Source: Mycobacterium sp. AZCC_0083 (GTDB lineage Bacteria; Actinomycetota; Actinomycetes; Mycobacteriales; Mycobacteriaceae). From it: a stretch of DNA of 64,000 nucleotides. Position 1 is the first letter of the stretch. Every line of letters starts with the position of its first letter. Made by a program: the position numbers and the translations under genes. The notes under the pieces were generated by a model that saw only the letters and a program-made list of their open reading frames with translations, did not search any database and was not told the DNA's origin. Location: the NCBI RefSeq assembly GCF_014202335.1, contig NZ_JACHGP010000014.1, positions 170,809 through 234,808 on the forward strand, written 5' to 3'. Positions 1 to 7,821 of this stretch are shown in pieces.

Positions 1-1238
1 AGATGTGGACCACCAGCGAATGCTGGCGGCAGTGGATCAACGTCGGCGACTTCCCCGACCATCCGTGGCGGGCCTACCTTCAGCGCAGCGCGTTGACGCT
101 GAAGGGCCTCAGCTACGCGCCGACGGGAGCCATCCTGGCGGCGAGCACCACGTCGCTGCCGGAAACCCTTCAGGGCGAACGCAACTGGGACTACCGCTAC
201 TCCTGGATCCGGGACTCGACGTTTGCGCTCTGGGGTCTGTACACGTTGGGCCTGGACCGTGAGGCCGACGACTTCTTCGCATTCATCGCCGACGTGTCGG
301 GCGCCAACGACGATGAGCCCCACCCACTTCAGGTGATGTACGGCGTCGGTGGGGAACGCACCCTGGTCGAGGAGGAGTTGCACCACCTCTCCGGCTACGA
401 CAACTCCCGGCCGGTGCGGATCGGCAACGGCGCGTTCGATCAGAAGCAGCACGACATCTGGGGCACCATGCTCGACTCGGTGTACGTGCACGCCAAATCG
501 CGCGAACAGATCATGGAGACGCTGTGGCCCGTGCTCAAGAGTCAGGTCGAGGAGGCCATCAAGCACTGGCGTGAACCCGACCGCGGCATCTGGGAAGTGC
601 GTGGCGAACCGCAGCACTTCACCTCGAGCAAGATCATGTGCTGGGTGGCGCTCGACCGTGGCGCGAAACTCGCAGAACTGCACAACGAGAGGAGCTACGC
701 CCAGCAGTGGCGGGCGATCGCCGAGGAGATCAAGGCCGACATCCTGGCCAACGGCGTCGATGCGCGCGGCGCGCTGACCCAGCGCTACGGCGACGACGCC
801 TTGGATGCCTCGCTGTTGTTGGCCGTACTCAACCGCTTCCTGCCGTCCGACGACCCGCGGCTGCGTGCGACGGTGCTGGCCATCGCCGACGAGCTCACCG
901 AGGACGGACTGGTGCTGCGTTACCGCACCGAGGAGACCGACGACGGGCTGTCCGGCGCGGAGGGCTCGTTCACCATCTGCTCGTTCTGGCTGGTGTCGGC
1001 ACTCGTCGAGATCGGCGAGATCAGCCGAGCCAAACATCTGTGTGAGCGACTGCTGTCCTTCGCCAGCCCGCTGCACCTGTATGCCGAGGAGATCGAGCCG
1101 CGCACCGGACGCCACCTCGGCAACTTTCCGCAGGCATTCACCCACCTGGCCCTGATCAACGCCGTCGTGCACGTGATCCGCGCCGAAGAGGACGACGACG
1201 GCTCCGGGGCGTTCCAGCCGGCCAACGCGCCGATGTAG
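1..1238 (+). CDS. Glycoside hydrolase family 15 (trehalase/glucoamylase type), 5'-truncated by window edge
   Basis: The reading frame is already open at the first bases, so only the C-terminal ~411 residues are present. They form the (alpha/alpha)6 barrel of GH15, with the hallmark RNWDYRYSWIRDS. A GIWEVRG segment probably carries the general acid Glu, and GAEGSFTICSFW is a likely site of the catalytic base. Mycobacterial members of this family, as I recall, act as cytosolic trehalases that hydrolyse trehalose to glucose; others are glucoamylases, and sequence alone does not separate them. The stop lies at 1236-1238. About 175 bases with no gene follow, containing a short perfect palindrome (GAAAGC-T-GCTTTC, 1304-1316) of unknown role. 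Confidence 0.85.
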   Translation, partial: MWTTSECWRQWINVGDFPDHPWRAYLQRSALTLKGLSYAPTGAILAASTTSLPETLQGERNWDYRYSWIRDSTFALWGLYTLGLDREADDFFAFIADVSGANDDEPHPLQVMYGVGGERTLVEEELHHLSGYDNSRPVRIGNGAFDQKQHDIWGTMLDSVYVHAKSREQIMETLWPVLKSQVEEAIKHWREPDRGIWEVRGEPQHFTSSKIMCWVALDRGAKLAELHNERSYAQQWRAIAEEIKADILANGVDARGALTQRYGDDALDASLLLAVLNRFLPSDDPRLRATVLAIADELTEDGLVLRYRTEETDDGLSGAEGSFTICSFWLVSALVEIGEISRAKHLCERLLSFASPLHLYAEEIEPRTGRHLGNFPQAFTHLALINAVVHVIRAEEDDDGSGAFQPANAPM

Positions 1239-1413
1239 GGATCGGCCGAACCCCCGGCGACCTCGCGCGGTGAGCCGCTCTTTGCGGGAGCGACGACTGT
1301 GCTGAAAGCTGCTTTCGGGAGCTCTATTTACCGTACCGTCAGCGCCGTTCCCCCGAATCTCGGGAGCTGCGCTGACCAGCCCTCAGCGCCGGTTGAGAAG
1401 GAGCCGATCACGC

Positions 1414-1629
1414 ATGCGCATCGTCGTCGACCTGAATCGTTGTCTGGGATACGCGCAATGCGTCCCGCTGGCGCCGGACGTCCTTCAATTGCAAGGGGAG
1501 GAAGCGCTCGCATACGACCCGAATCCCGATGACTCACAACGTCAGCAGGTCGCGCGGGCGGTGGCGTCCTGCCCGGTACAGGCGATCATCGCGGAGATGG
1601 ATCCGCCATCGGACAGGACGACGAAATGA
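1414..1629 (+). CDS. 3Fe-4S-type ferredoxin, P450 electron donor
   Basis: A 71-residue ferredoxin. ATG 1414 was chosen because a GAGAAGGAG ribosome site lies 10 bases upstream; the longer TTG frame from 1393 would put that site inside the coding region. The cluster cysteines are C10, C16 and C53 (C-x5-C ... CP). The position of a fourth ligand is occupied by a non-Cys residue, as in single-cluster [3Fe-4S] ferredoxins that serve bacterial P450s. Its stop overlaps the start of the reductase gene (ATGA), so the two are probably translationally coupled. It should carry electrons from the reductase to the P450 encoded at 3042. Acidic C-terminal tail. Confidence 0.9.
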   Translation: MRIVVDLNRCLGYAQCVPLAPDVLQLQGEEALAYDPNPDDSQRQQVARAVASCPVQAIIAEMDPPSDRTTK

Positions 1630-3029
1630 CGACGGCATCGCTCGTCTCTGATCTGGTCACCAGTTTCAAGGCAACGGGTCGCATCGTCATCGTCGGCGCC
1701 TCGCTGGCCGGGCTGCGCGCCGCGGAAGCGTTGCGGGACGAAGGATTCACCGGATCGCTGACGTTGATCGGCGACGAGGTGCACGAGCCGTACGACCGCC
1801 CGCCGCTGTCCAAGCAGGTGCTGAAGGGTTGGGTGCCCGCGGGTAACACCAAGCTGCCACGCATGCGAGCGATCGACGCCGACTGGCGCCTTGGCGTTGC
1901 GGCGACCGGGCTGGACCGTGACAACCACGAGGTGTTGCTGGCCACCGGCGAGAAGGTGCCCTACGACCGCTTGCTGATCGCCACCGGCGTCCGGTCCCGG
2001 CAGTGGTTCAACCCAGAAGAGGCCAAGCTGAAGGGCCTGTACACGCTGCGCACCAGCGATGACGCGGCTGAGTTGCAGGCGGCGCTGAAGGCCGGGCCGA
2101 AGCGGGTGTTGATCGTCGGGGCCGGCTTCATTGGCTCCGAAATGGCCTCGGTGTGCCGTGATCTCGGACTGGACGTGACGGTCGCGGAGCGAGCCAGCGC
2201 ACCGCTGGTCGGTGCGCTCGGCGGAGTGATCGGTGACATCGCGGCCAAGATGCAGCGCGACGCAGGAGTCGACCTGCGTACCGGTGTCGCGGTGGAGGCG
2301 TTGGAAGGCGACGCCGACGGACACGTCCGGCGCGCGAAGCTCTCCGATGGGACCACGCTCGACGTCGACGTGGTGGTCGCGTCGCTGGGTTCCATCCGCA
2401 ACGTCGAATGGCTCGAAGGTGCTGAACTCGCCACCGGGTTCTGGGGTGTGGCCTGCGATGCCGGCTGCCGTGCCTTCGACGTCAACGGTGTGGTGACCGA
2501 CAACATCTTCGTCGCAGGCGATATCGCACGGGCACCACATGTGCTCTACGAGTATCAGTTCATGTCCATCGAGCACGTGGACGCCGCGGTACTGGGCGCC
2601 CAGACTGCGGCACACAACATGGTCAACCTCGAGATGGGACGCCGCCCGCACCTGCCGCTGCCGCAGTTCTGGTCCGGGCAGTTCGGCGTCAACATCAAGG
2701 GCTGCGGCGTGTGCTCCTTCGGCGACGAGATCGTGTTCACCCAGGGCTCGGTCGAGGATCTCCGCTTCGCCGCCGCCTTCGGCAAGAACGGCCGCATCGT
2801 CGGGGCCATCACCTTCAACCACGGGAAGTGGTTGGAGTACTACGCGGCGATGATCGAGCGTTCGGCGCCGTTCCCACCCCCGCCACCGGGATATGACCTG
2901 CCAACGGATACACAGGTGATGTCGGCCCGATTCCCGGATCCGCGCGAACCGACCGGGATTCCGGATGTCGTTCTCACCGGCCATGATCCGACGTCGCGAG
3001 GCGCCGAATTCCGTCCAAGAGTCCGCTAG
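1626..3029 (+). CDS. Ferredoxin reductase, FAD/NAD(P)H-dependent
   Basis: A 467-residue flavoprotein of the class that reduces P450 or dioxygenase ferredoxins. It has two Rossmann motifs, GASLAG (24-29, FAD) and GAGFIG (165-170, NAD(P)H). It also has the second FAD contact TDNIFVAGDIAR (around 291-302) and a C-terminal reductase domain. The N-terminus is ~15 residues longer than usual before the first beta strand. The start overlaps the ferredoxin stop by four bases. The ~50-residue C-terminal tail, rich in Pro (PFPPPPPGY), is also longer than in typical relatives. Expected to pass electrons from NAD(P)H to the upstream ferredoxin. Confidence 0.92.
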   Translation: MTTASLVSDLVTSFKATGRIVIVGASLAGLRAAEALRDEGFTGSLTLIGDEVHEPYDRPPLSKQVLKGWVPAGNTKLPRMRAIDADWRLGVAATGLDRDNHEVLLATGEKVPYDRLLIATGVRSRQWFNPEEAKLKGLYTLRTSDDAAELQAALKAGPKRVLIVGAGFIGSEMASVCRDLGLDVTVAERASAPLVGALGGVIGDIAAKMQRDAGVDLRTGVAVEALEGDADGHVRRAKLSDGTTLDVDVVVASLGSIRNVEWLEGAELATGFWGVACDAGCRAFDVNGVVTDNIFVAGDIARAPHVLYEYQFMSIEHVDAAVLGAQTAAHNMVNLEMGRRPHLPLPQFWSGQFGVNIKGCGVCSFGDEIVFTQGSVEDLRFAAAFGKNGRIVGAITFNHGKWLEYYAAMIERSAPFPPPPPGYDLPTDTQVMSARFPDPREPTGIPDVVLTGHDPTSRGAEFRPRVR

Positions 3030-3041
3030 AGAAGAGCAGCC

Positions 3042-4352
3042 ATGACAACCGCAGAAACCGCCTGGACCGAGGCGATGCGATACGACAACAGGCACGACCC
3101 ATACCGGTTCTTCGACGAACTCCGCAAGACGCCCGTCGTACAGGTGGCCGACAAGGTCTACGTGGTCGCCGGCTACCGCGAGCTCCTCCAGCTCGCGCAC
3201 GACCCCCATGTCAGCTCTGACATGAGCCGCAGCCCCATCTCGGCCAAACCGGCGGCTCACGTGCAACCCGACATCGGCGCCGAGCACATGCAGGCCTATG
3301 GCACCGAACCGAGCCTGATCGTGTCCGACCCGGCCAAGCACGACAAGCAACGCAGGCAGGTGATGCGGCACTTCGCGCCACCACACTCCCCAGATGTCAT
3401 CCCCAACATGGCAGTCGACATCCAGGCACTGTGCAACGACTCGCTAGACGCGATCAAGGCCAAGGGCGCCAACGTCTTCGACGTCGTCGATGACTATGCC
3501 TATCCGGTGCCGGTCGCGGTGATCTGCCAGATCCTCGGTGTCCCGTTGAAGGACGAACCCACCTTCCACGGCTGGATCTTCGACTTCATGGCGGGCGCCG
3601 ACATGGGCCCGGACGCTGCGACCGAAGAAGGCCGGGCCCGCGCGCAAAAGGGCAAGGAAAGTACGGCTGCACTCACGGCCTATATGGCCGAGCTGATACA
3701 GGGGTTCCTGACGGATCCACAGGACAACGTGCTGTCGAAGCTGGTGAACGACAAGGACGGTCCGGACGGGCCGATGACACCGCAAGAGGCTGCTGCCAAC
3801 GCGATGTTGCTGCTGATCGCGGGTCACGACTCGACTGTCAACACGATCGCACACTCTGTGCTGCTCCTACTGCGCAATCCCGAGTCGCTCGAATTGCTCC
3901 GCGAGAAGCCAGAACTCATCCCAAAGGCCATCGAGGAGGTGCTTCGGCTGCAGTCCGCAGTTCAGTTCTTCCCAAGCCGCAGCGTGACCGCCGACGTCGA
4001 GGTTGGGGGGACCGTGATCCCCGCAGGCTCTGCGGTGCATCTGCTGTATGGCGCGGCCAACCGCGATCCCAAGCGCTTCCCCGACCCCGAGAAGTTCGAC
4101 ATCCAGCGCCAGGACAACCAACACGTGGGCTGGGGCCGAGGAGTGCACAGTTGCGTCGGTGGTCCACTGGCACGACTGGAGGTCAACATCGCGTTGGAGA
4201 CGTTCCTGAGGCGCGTCGAGAATCCGCGACTGGTCGTCGATCCGCCGCCGTACCGGCAGAACCAGATCTTCCGCGGGCCGCTGCATCTCCAGGTCGAGTT
4301 CGACCGGATCAAGGCGAGCGAAGCGACGGGAAAGGGAGGGCCTGACGGGTGA
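3042..4352 (+). CDS. Cytochrome P450
   Basis: A soluble 436-residue bacterial P450. Visible landmarks are the I-helix oxygen-activation motif AGHDST (260-265), the K-helix ExxR (E299-R302) and the heme loop WGRGVHSCVGG with axial Cys371. The usual Phe at the start of the heme loop is replaced by Trp. A GAAGAG-type ribosome site precedes ATG 3042. The gene sits between its own redox partners and an alcohol dehydrogenase (stop overlaps the next start). The likely pathway is therefore hydroxylation of a hydrophobic substrate followed by oxidation of the alcohol. The CYP family and substrate cannot be assigned from the sequence; a terpenoid, steroid side chain or xenobiotic are all possible. Confidence 0.93.
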   Translation: MTTAETAWTEAMRYDNRHDPYRFFDELRKTPVVQVADKVYVVAGYRELLQLAHDPHVSSDMSRSPISAKPAAHVQPDIGAEHMQAYGTEPSLIVSDPAKHDKQRRQVMRHFAPPHSPDVIPNMAVDIQALCNDSLDAIKAKGANVFDVVDDYAYPVPVAVICQILGVPLKDEPTFHGWIFDFMAGADMGPDAATEEGRARAQKGKESTAALTAYMAELIQGFLTDPQDNVLSKLVNDKDGPDGPMTPQEAAANAMLLLIAGHDSTVNTIAHSVLLLLRNPESLELLREKPELIPKAIEEVLRLQSAVQFFPSRSVTADVEVGGTVIPAGSAVHLLYGAANRDPKRFPDPEKFDIQRQDNQHVGWGRGVHSCVGGPLARLEVNIALETFLRRVENPRLVVDPPPYRQNQIFRGPLHLQVEFDRIKASEATGKGGPDG

Positions 4353-5389
4353 AGGCCTTCCAGTTCGTCGAATGGCAACAGCCTGGCCAACTTCGTGATG
4401 TCCCGGTTCCAGATCCTGGGCCGGGGGAGGTGCTGGTCAAGGTCGGCGGCGCGGGAGCTTGTCACTCGGATCTTCATCTCCTCGAAGCTCCGGCCGGGTC
4501 ACGGTCGTTCACGCTGCCCTTCACGCTTGGGCATGAGAACGCGGGTTGGGTCGAGAAGATGGGGCCTGGCGCAACGGGTTTCGCGCAAGGTGATCCCGTC
4601 ATCGTGTACGGACCGTGGGGGTGCGGCCTGTGCATGAACTGTCGCAAGGGAATGGAGAACTACTGCGAGACACCGGGAAAGCCGAGCCCGGGCGGCCTCG
4701 GTGGCACCGACGGCGGAATGGCCGAATACGTCCTAGTTCCGGCTACCCGCTACCTGATCCCGCTGGGCAGCCTGGATCCGCGTGAGGCGGCTCCGCTTAC
4801 CGATGCGGGCCTGACGAGCTATCACGCTGTGAAGCGTTCCGTGCATCTGCTGGGACCGGGTTCGACGGCGGTGGTGATCGGTGCAGGCGGACTCGGCCAG
4901 ATGGCGATCCAGGTGCTCAAGGCGCTCAGCAGCGCGACAGCCGTTGTCGCGGTGGACACTTCCGACGACAAACTGAAGATCGCCAAGGAGATGGGTGCCG
5001 ATGAGGGGCTGGTGTCCGGCGACGATGCCGTCAAGCGCATCAAGGACATCACCCGCGGACAGGGCGCCGAACTGGTGCTGGACCTGGTCGGCGTCACCCC
5101 GACGCTCACGATGGCTGCCCAGGTATCGCGCGTCCTCGGGCACCTCGCCATCGTCGGAGTCGGCAACGCGACCTTGCCGGTCAACTTCAACAGCCCGCCG
5201 CACGAGTGCTCGGTCGCATCACCGTTCTGGGGATCGATCCCCGAACTCATCGAGGTCGTCACCCTCGCCCAAGCCGGCAAGATCAAGATGCTCGTCGAAC
5301 ACTTCTCGCTCGACGATGCCGCGCACGCCTATGACCTGCTGCACCACGGCAAGATTCAGGGCCGCGCGGTCATCACGCCCAACGACTGA
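4349..5389 (+). CDS. Zinc-dependent alcohol dehydrogenase (MDR family)
   Basis: A 346-residue medium-chain dehydrogenase. GTG 4349 overlaps the P450 stop (GTGA). Catalytic zinc ligands are probably C38, H62 with E63, and a third ligand near D152. The structural zinc site is complete (C92, C95, C98, C106). The coenzyme fold has GAGGLG at 178-183, and VDTSDDK after beta-2 carries an Asp that favours NAD over NADP. As the last gene of the ferredoxin-reductase-P450 operon it most likely oxidises the alcohol made by the P450. The convergent thioesterase stop is only one base away, with no visible terminator between them. Confidence 0.9.
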   Translation: MKAFQFVEWQQPGQLRDVPVPDPGPGEVLVKVGGAGACHSDLHLLEAPAGSRSFTLPFTLGHENAGWVEKMGPGATGFAQGDPVIVYGPWGCGLCMNCRKGMENYCETPGKPSPGGLGGTDGGMAEYVLVPATRYLIPLGSLDPREAAPLTDAGLTSYHAVKRSVHLLGPGSTAVVIGAGGLGQMAIQVLKALSSATAVVAVDTSDDKLKIAKEMGADEGLVSGDDAVKRIKDITRGQGAELVLDLVGVTPTLTMAAQVSRVLGHLAIVGVGNATLPVNFNSPPHECSVASPFWGSIPELIEVVTLAQAGKIKMLVEHFSLDDAAHAYDLLHHGKIQGRAVITPND

Positions 5390-5390
5390 C

Positions 5391-5816
5391 TCAGCCGACC
5401 TTGTAGGTCGCGATCGCCTTCGCGACGAGCTCGCCGTCCGGCGTCACCACGTCGACGTCGCAGTTGACCAGCGACCTGCCCTGCCGCAACACGCGGCCGA
5501 CGCCGATTAGGTCGGTCGCGCGGGCGGGGGCGAGGAACTGCATCGCCATCGACACGGTGACCCCGCGCAGCGACGGAGCTGCCTCGACGCCTGCCCACGC
5601 CGCCGCCATCACGGTGACGTCGGCCAGTGACGCAATGGCGCCGCCGTGCACCATGTCGCCGAGCGTGACGTTCGTCGGGTCCCACGGCATCCGCAGCCGC
5701 ACCTCGTCGCCGTCGAGCACCTCGGCGACGATGCCGAGCTTGGCGACGAACGGTGACTGCGGGATGAACTGGGCCATGATCTCGGCGCCAGTGGGCGCGG
5801 TTGCGGGAAGAGACAT
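5391..5816 (-). CDS. Hotdog-fold acyl-CoA thioesterase (PaaI/DUF4442-like)
   Basis: A 141-residue single hotdog domain. The central helix reads VHGGAIASLAD, the usual HGG-x-x-x-x-x-D signature of PaaI-type thioesterases, where the Asp or Asn in the helix activates water on the thioester. Strands such as VTVSMAMQFLAPAR and GELVAKAIATYKV complete the fold. Convergent with the alcohol dehydrogenase and divergent from the next gene over ~70 bases. Its acyl substrate is unknown; it may release a product of the neighbouring oxidation operon, which is inference only. Confidence 0.85.
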   Translation of the reverse strand: MSLPATAPTGAEIMAQFIPQSPFVAKLGIVAEVLDGDEVRLRMPWDPTNVTLGDMVHGGAIASLADVTVMAAAWAGVEAAPSLRGVTVSMAMQFLAPARATDLIGVGRVLRQGRSLVNCDVDVVTPDGELVAKAIATYKVG

Positions 5817-5885
5817 GCCTCCAGTATCTGGGGCCGATCAATTACCTGTGGGGTAACGGAGCTGGTCGGCGTGGAGGATGGGCGG

Positions 5886-6698
5886 ATGAGGTCGATCCGG
5901 CTGGCCGTGTTCTCCGCGTTGGTTGTCGTGCTCGCTGCGGCGTGCAGCTCGACGACGACGTCGGCTCCCACGTCGCAGCCGACGGCCGGCCTGCAGCAAG
6001 TTCTGCAGCGCGGCACGGTCCGTGTCTGCAGCACCGGCGACTACCGCCCGTTCACCTATCGCGACGCAGCCGGCAATTGGAGCGGACTCGACATCGAGAT
6101 GGCCCACGACATGGCCGCTCGGTTGGGAGTTCGGCTGGACCTGGTGCCGACGACATGGGCGAATTTGGTCGGCGATCTGGACACCAAGTGCGACGTCGCC
6201 ATGGGCGGAATCAGCATCACGCTCAAGCGCGCCACGCAGGCCGTCTACAGCGCGCCCTACTTGCGTGATGGAAAAGCTGCCATCGTCCGGTGCGCGGACG
6301 CCTCGAAGTTCCAGACGCTCGGCGACATGGACCGGCCAGGTGTCCGAGTGGTGGTCAACCCCGGCGGCACCAATGCCGACTTCGACAAGGAGCACCTGCA
6401 CAATGCGCAGATCGTGACCTATCCGGACAACAACACGATCTTCGGGCAACTCACCAGCAATGCGGCCGACGTCATGATCACCGACGCCAGCGAGATCCGC
6501 TGGGAGGCCAATCAAGACCGGCAACTGTGCGGCCAGAGTCTGGACCACCCGTTCACCTTCGAGCAGAAGGCCTATCTCGTTCCGCGGTCCGCGAGTGACC
6601 TGCAGCAGTGGATCAACCAGTGGCTCAACATCGCGCAGCACGATGGAACGTATGCGGCCCTGAGCCAGAAGTACCTCGGTGCGGTGATCGGGCCGTGA
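5886..6698 (+). CDS. Secreted periplasmic-binding-fold protein resembling cyclohexadienyl dehydratase
   Basis: A 270-residue exported protein. ATG 5886 is preferred (GGAGG 8 bases upstream) over GTG 5871. The N-terminus is a signal peptide ending LAAAC at C20, a loose lipobox with Ala at -3, so lipidation is possible but not certain. The mature part is a family-3 solute-binding fold. It looks closer to Pseudomonas PheC (cyclohexadienyl/prephenate dehydratase) than to amino-acid binding proteins: STGDYRPFTY, PYLRDGK, VNPGGTN, TIFGQL and FTFEQKAYLVPR all have recalled counterparts. TDASE places a Glu (E203) where I recall the PheC catalytic acid. No permease or ATPase genes adjoin, which argues against a transporter role. 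Confidence 0.75.
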   Translation: MRSIRLAVFSALVVVLAAACSSTTTSAPTSQPTAGLQQVLQRGTVRVCSTGDYRPFTYRDAAGNWSGLDIEMAHDMAARLGVRLDLVPTTWANLVGDLDTKCDVAMGGISITLKRATQAVYSAPYLRDGKAAIVRCADASKFQTLGDMDRPGVRVVVNPGGTNADFDKEHLHNAQIVTYPDNNTIFGQLTSNAADVMITDASEIRWEANQDRQLCGQSLDHPFTFEQKAYLVPRSASDLQQWINQWLNIAQHDGTYAALSQKYLGAVIGP

Positions 6699-6779
6699 GC
6701 GACTTCCCGCGAGCAGTCACAAAGGGCCCTCATTTGGGCCGCTTCAGGGCCGTTTGCGTCTGCTCGCGCAGGTAGAACA

Positions 6780-6809
6780 TTGACACCGTACTGCCCCGTT
6801 CGTTACATT
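6780..6809 (+). promoter_or_regulatory. Strong sigma-A-like promoter of the cysDNC operon
   Basis: A perfect -35 TTGACA (6780-6785) is followed after 17 bases by TTACAT (6803-6808); the alternative -10 TACATT starts one base later. Transcription would start near 6815, giving a ~45-base leader before cysD. Confidence 0.7.
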
Positions 6810-6810
6810 C

Positions 6811-6836
6811 CTGGTCATGCTTGCAATTCTGGTCAT
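6811..6836 (+). promoter_or_regulatory. Direct repeats CTGGTCAT at the cysD transcription start
   Basis: CTGGTCAT occurs at 6811-6818 and again at 6829-6836, 18 bases apart (close to two helical turns). It lies directly downstream of the -10 box, where a bound repressor would block initiation. The Rrf2 regulator encoded at 13397 is one candidate binder; this is inference. Confidence 0.4.
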
Positions 6837-6860
6837 ATCTACCAACTTAGTGATGAAGTC

Positions 6861-7787
6861 ATGACGGAGGTTCAGGTCGATCCGCAGGCGGCCCGCTACG
6901 AGCTGAGCCATCTGCGGTCGCTCGAGGCCGAGGCCATCCACATCATCCGCGAGGTCGCCGCCGAGTTCGAGCGGCCGGTCCTGCTGTTCTCCGGCGGCAA
7001 GGACTCGATCGTCATGTTGCACCTGGCCATCAAGGCGTTCCGGCCCGGCCGGCTGCCGTTCCCGGTCATGCACGTCGACACCGGCCACAACTTCGACGAA
7101 GTACTGCAGGCGCGCGACGAGTTGGTCGCCGAGTCGGGGGTGCGGCTCGTCGTCGCCAAGGTGCAGGACGACATCGATGCCGGCCGAGTGGTCGAGACCA
7201 TCCCGTCGCGCAACCCGATGCAGACCTTCACGCTGCTGCGCGCCATCCGGGAGAACAAGTTCGACGCCGCATTCGGCGGCGCGCGCCGCGACGAGGAGAA
7301 GGCGCGGGCCAAGGAGCGGGTGTTCAGCTTCCGTGACGAGTTCGGTCAGTGGGACCCGAAGGTGCAGCGGCCCGAACTGTGGAACCTCTACAACGGCAGG
7401 CACCACAAGGGCGAGCACATCCGGGCGTTCCCGCTGTCCAACTGGACCGAGTTCGACATCTGGTCCTACATCGGCGCCGAGAAGATCAAGCTGCCGTCGA
7501 TCTATTACGCCCACCAGCGCAAGGTGTTTCAGCGCGACGGCATGTTCCTGGCGGTGCACAAGTACCTGCAGCCGCGCAAGGACGAGGAGATCGTCGAGAA
7601 GACCGTGCGGTTCCGCACCGTCGGCGACGTCACGTGCACCGGTTGCGTCGAGTCGTCGGCGGGCACGGTGTCCGAGGTGATCGCCGAGACGGCCGTATCG
7701 CGGCTCACCGAGCGGGGCGCCACCCGCGCCGACGACAGGATTTCCGAGGCTGGCATGGAAGACCGCAAGCGAGAGGGCTATTTCTGA
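6861..7787 (+). CDS. cysD: Sulfate adenylyltransferase subunit 2
   Basis: A 308-residue ATP pyrophosphatase subunit that makes adenosine 5'-phosphosulfate from ATP and sulfate, driven by the CysN GTPase. The PP-loop SGGKDS is at 44-49, and the protein aligns throughout with recalled mycobacterial CysD (MHVDTGHNFDEV, RRDEEKARAKER, ending EDRKREGYF). ATG 6861 gives the family length; an in-frame extension to 6780 would overlap the promoter. The stop codon is embedded in a 22-bp repeat shared with the atpD stop, which separates it from cysNC. First gene of the sulfate activation operon. Confidence 0.97.
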   Translation: MTEVQVDPQAARYELSHLRSLEAEAIHIIREVAAEFERPVLLFSGGKDSIVMLHLAIKAFRPGRLPFPVMHVDTGHNFDEVLQARDELVAESGVRLVVAKVQDDIDAGRVVETIPSRNPMQTFTLLRAIRENKFDAAFGGARRDEEKARAKERVFSFRDEFGQWDPKVQRPELWNLYNGRHHKGEHIRAFPLSNWTEFDIWSYIGAEKIKLPSIYYAHQRKVFQRDGMFLAVHKYLQPRKDEEIVEKTVRFRTVGDVTCTGCVESSAGTVSEVIAETAVSRLTERGATRADDRISEAGMEDRKREGYF

Positions 7788-7806
7788 TGAGCGCTTGCGC
7801 GAAGAA
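7785..7806 (+). repeat. 22-bp intercistronic repeat, copy 1 (cysD/cysNC)
   Basis: An exact 22-base match to 60845-60866. It begins with the cysD stop (TGATGA), followed by GCGCTTGCGCGAAGAA. The second half of TGATGA opens a tiny frame, MSACAKKRKHS (7788-7823), whose TGA overlaps the cysN ATG at 7822. The arrangement resembles MIRU elements, which sit at stop/start overlaps in mycobacterial operons. Confidence 0.8.
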
Positions 7807-7821
7807 GAGAAAGCACAGTTG

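Noticed and set aside
1542..3386. Open frame of 614 codons on the minus strand opposite the ferredoxin reductase and P450 genes
   Set aside because: It is antisense to two certain genes, has the Gly/Arg/His-rich composition of a shadow frame in high-GC DNA, and has no recognisable domain.
6726..6755. GGGCCC/GGGCC repeats after the PheC-like gene as a terminator
   Set aside because: Possible stems are only 5 bp with competing pairings and no T-run.
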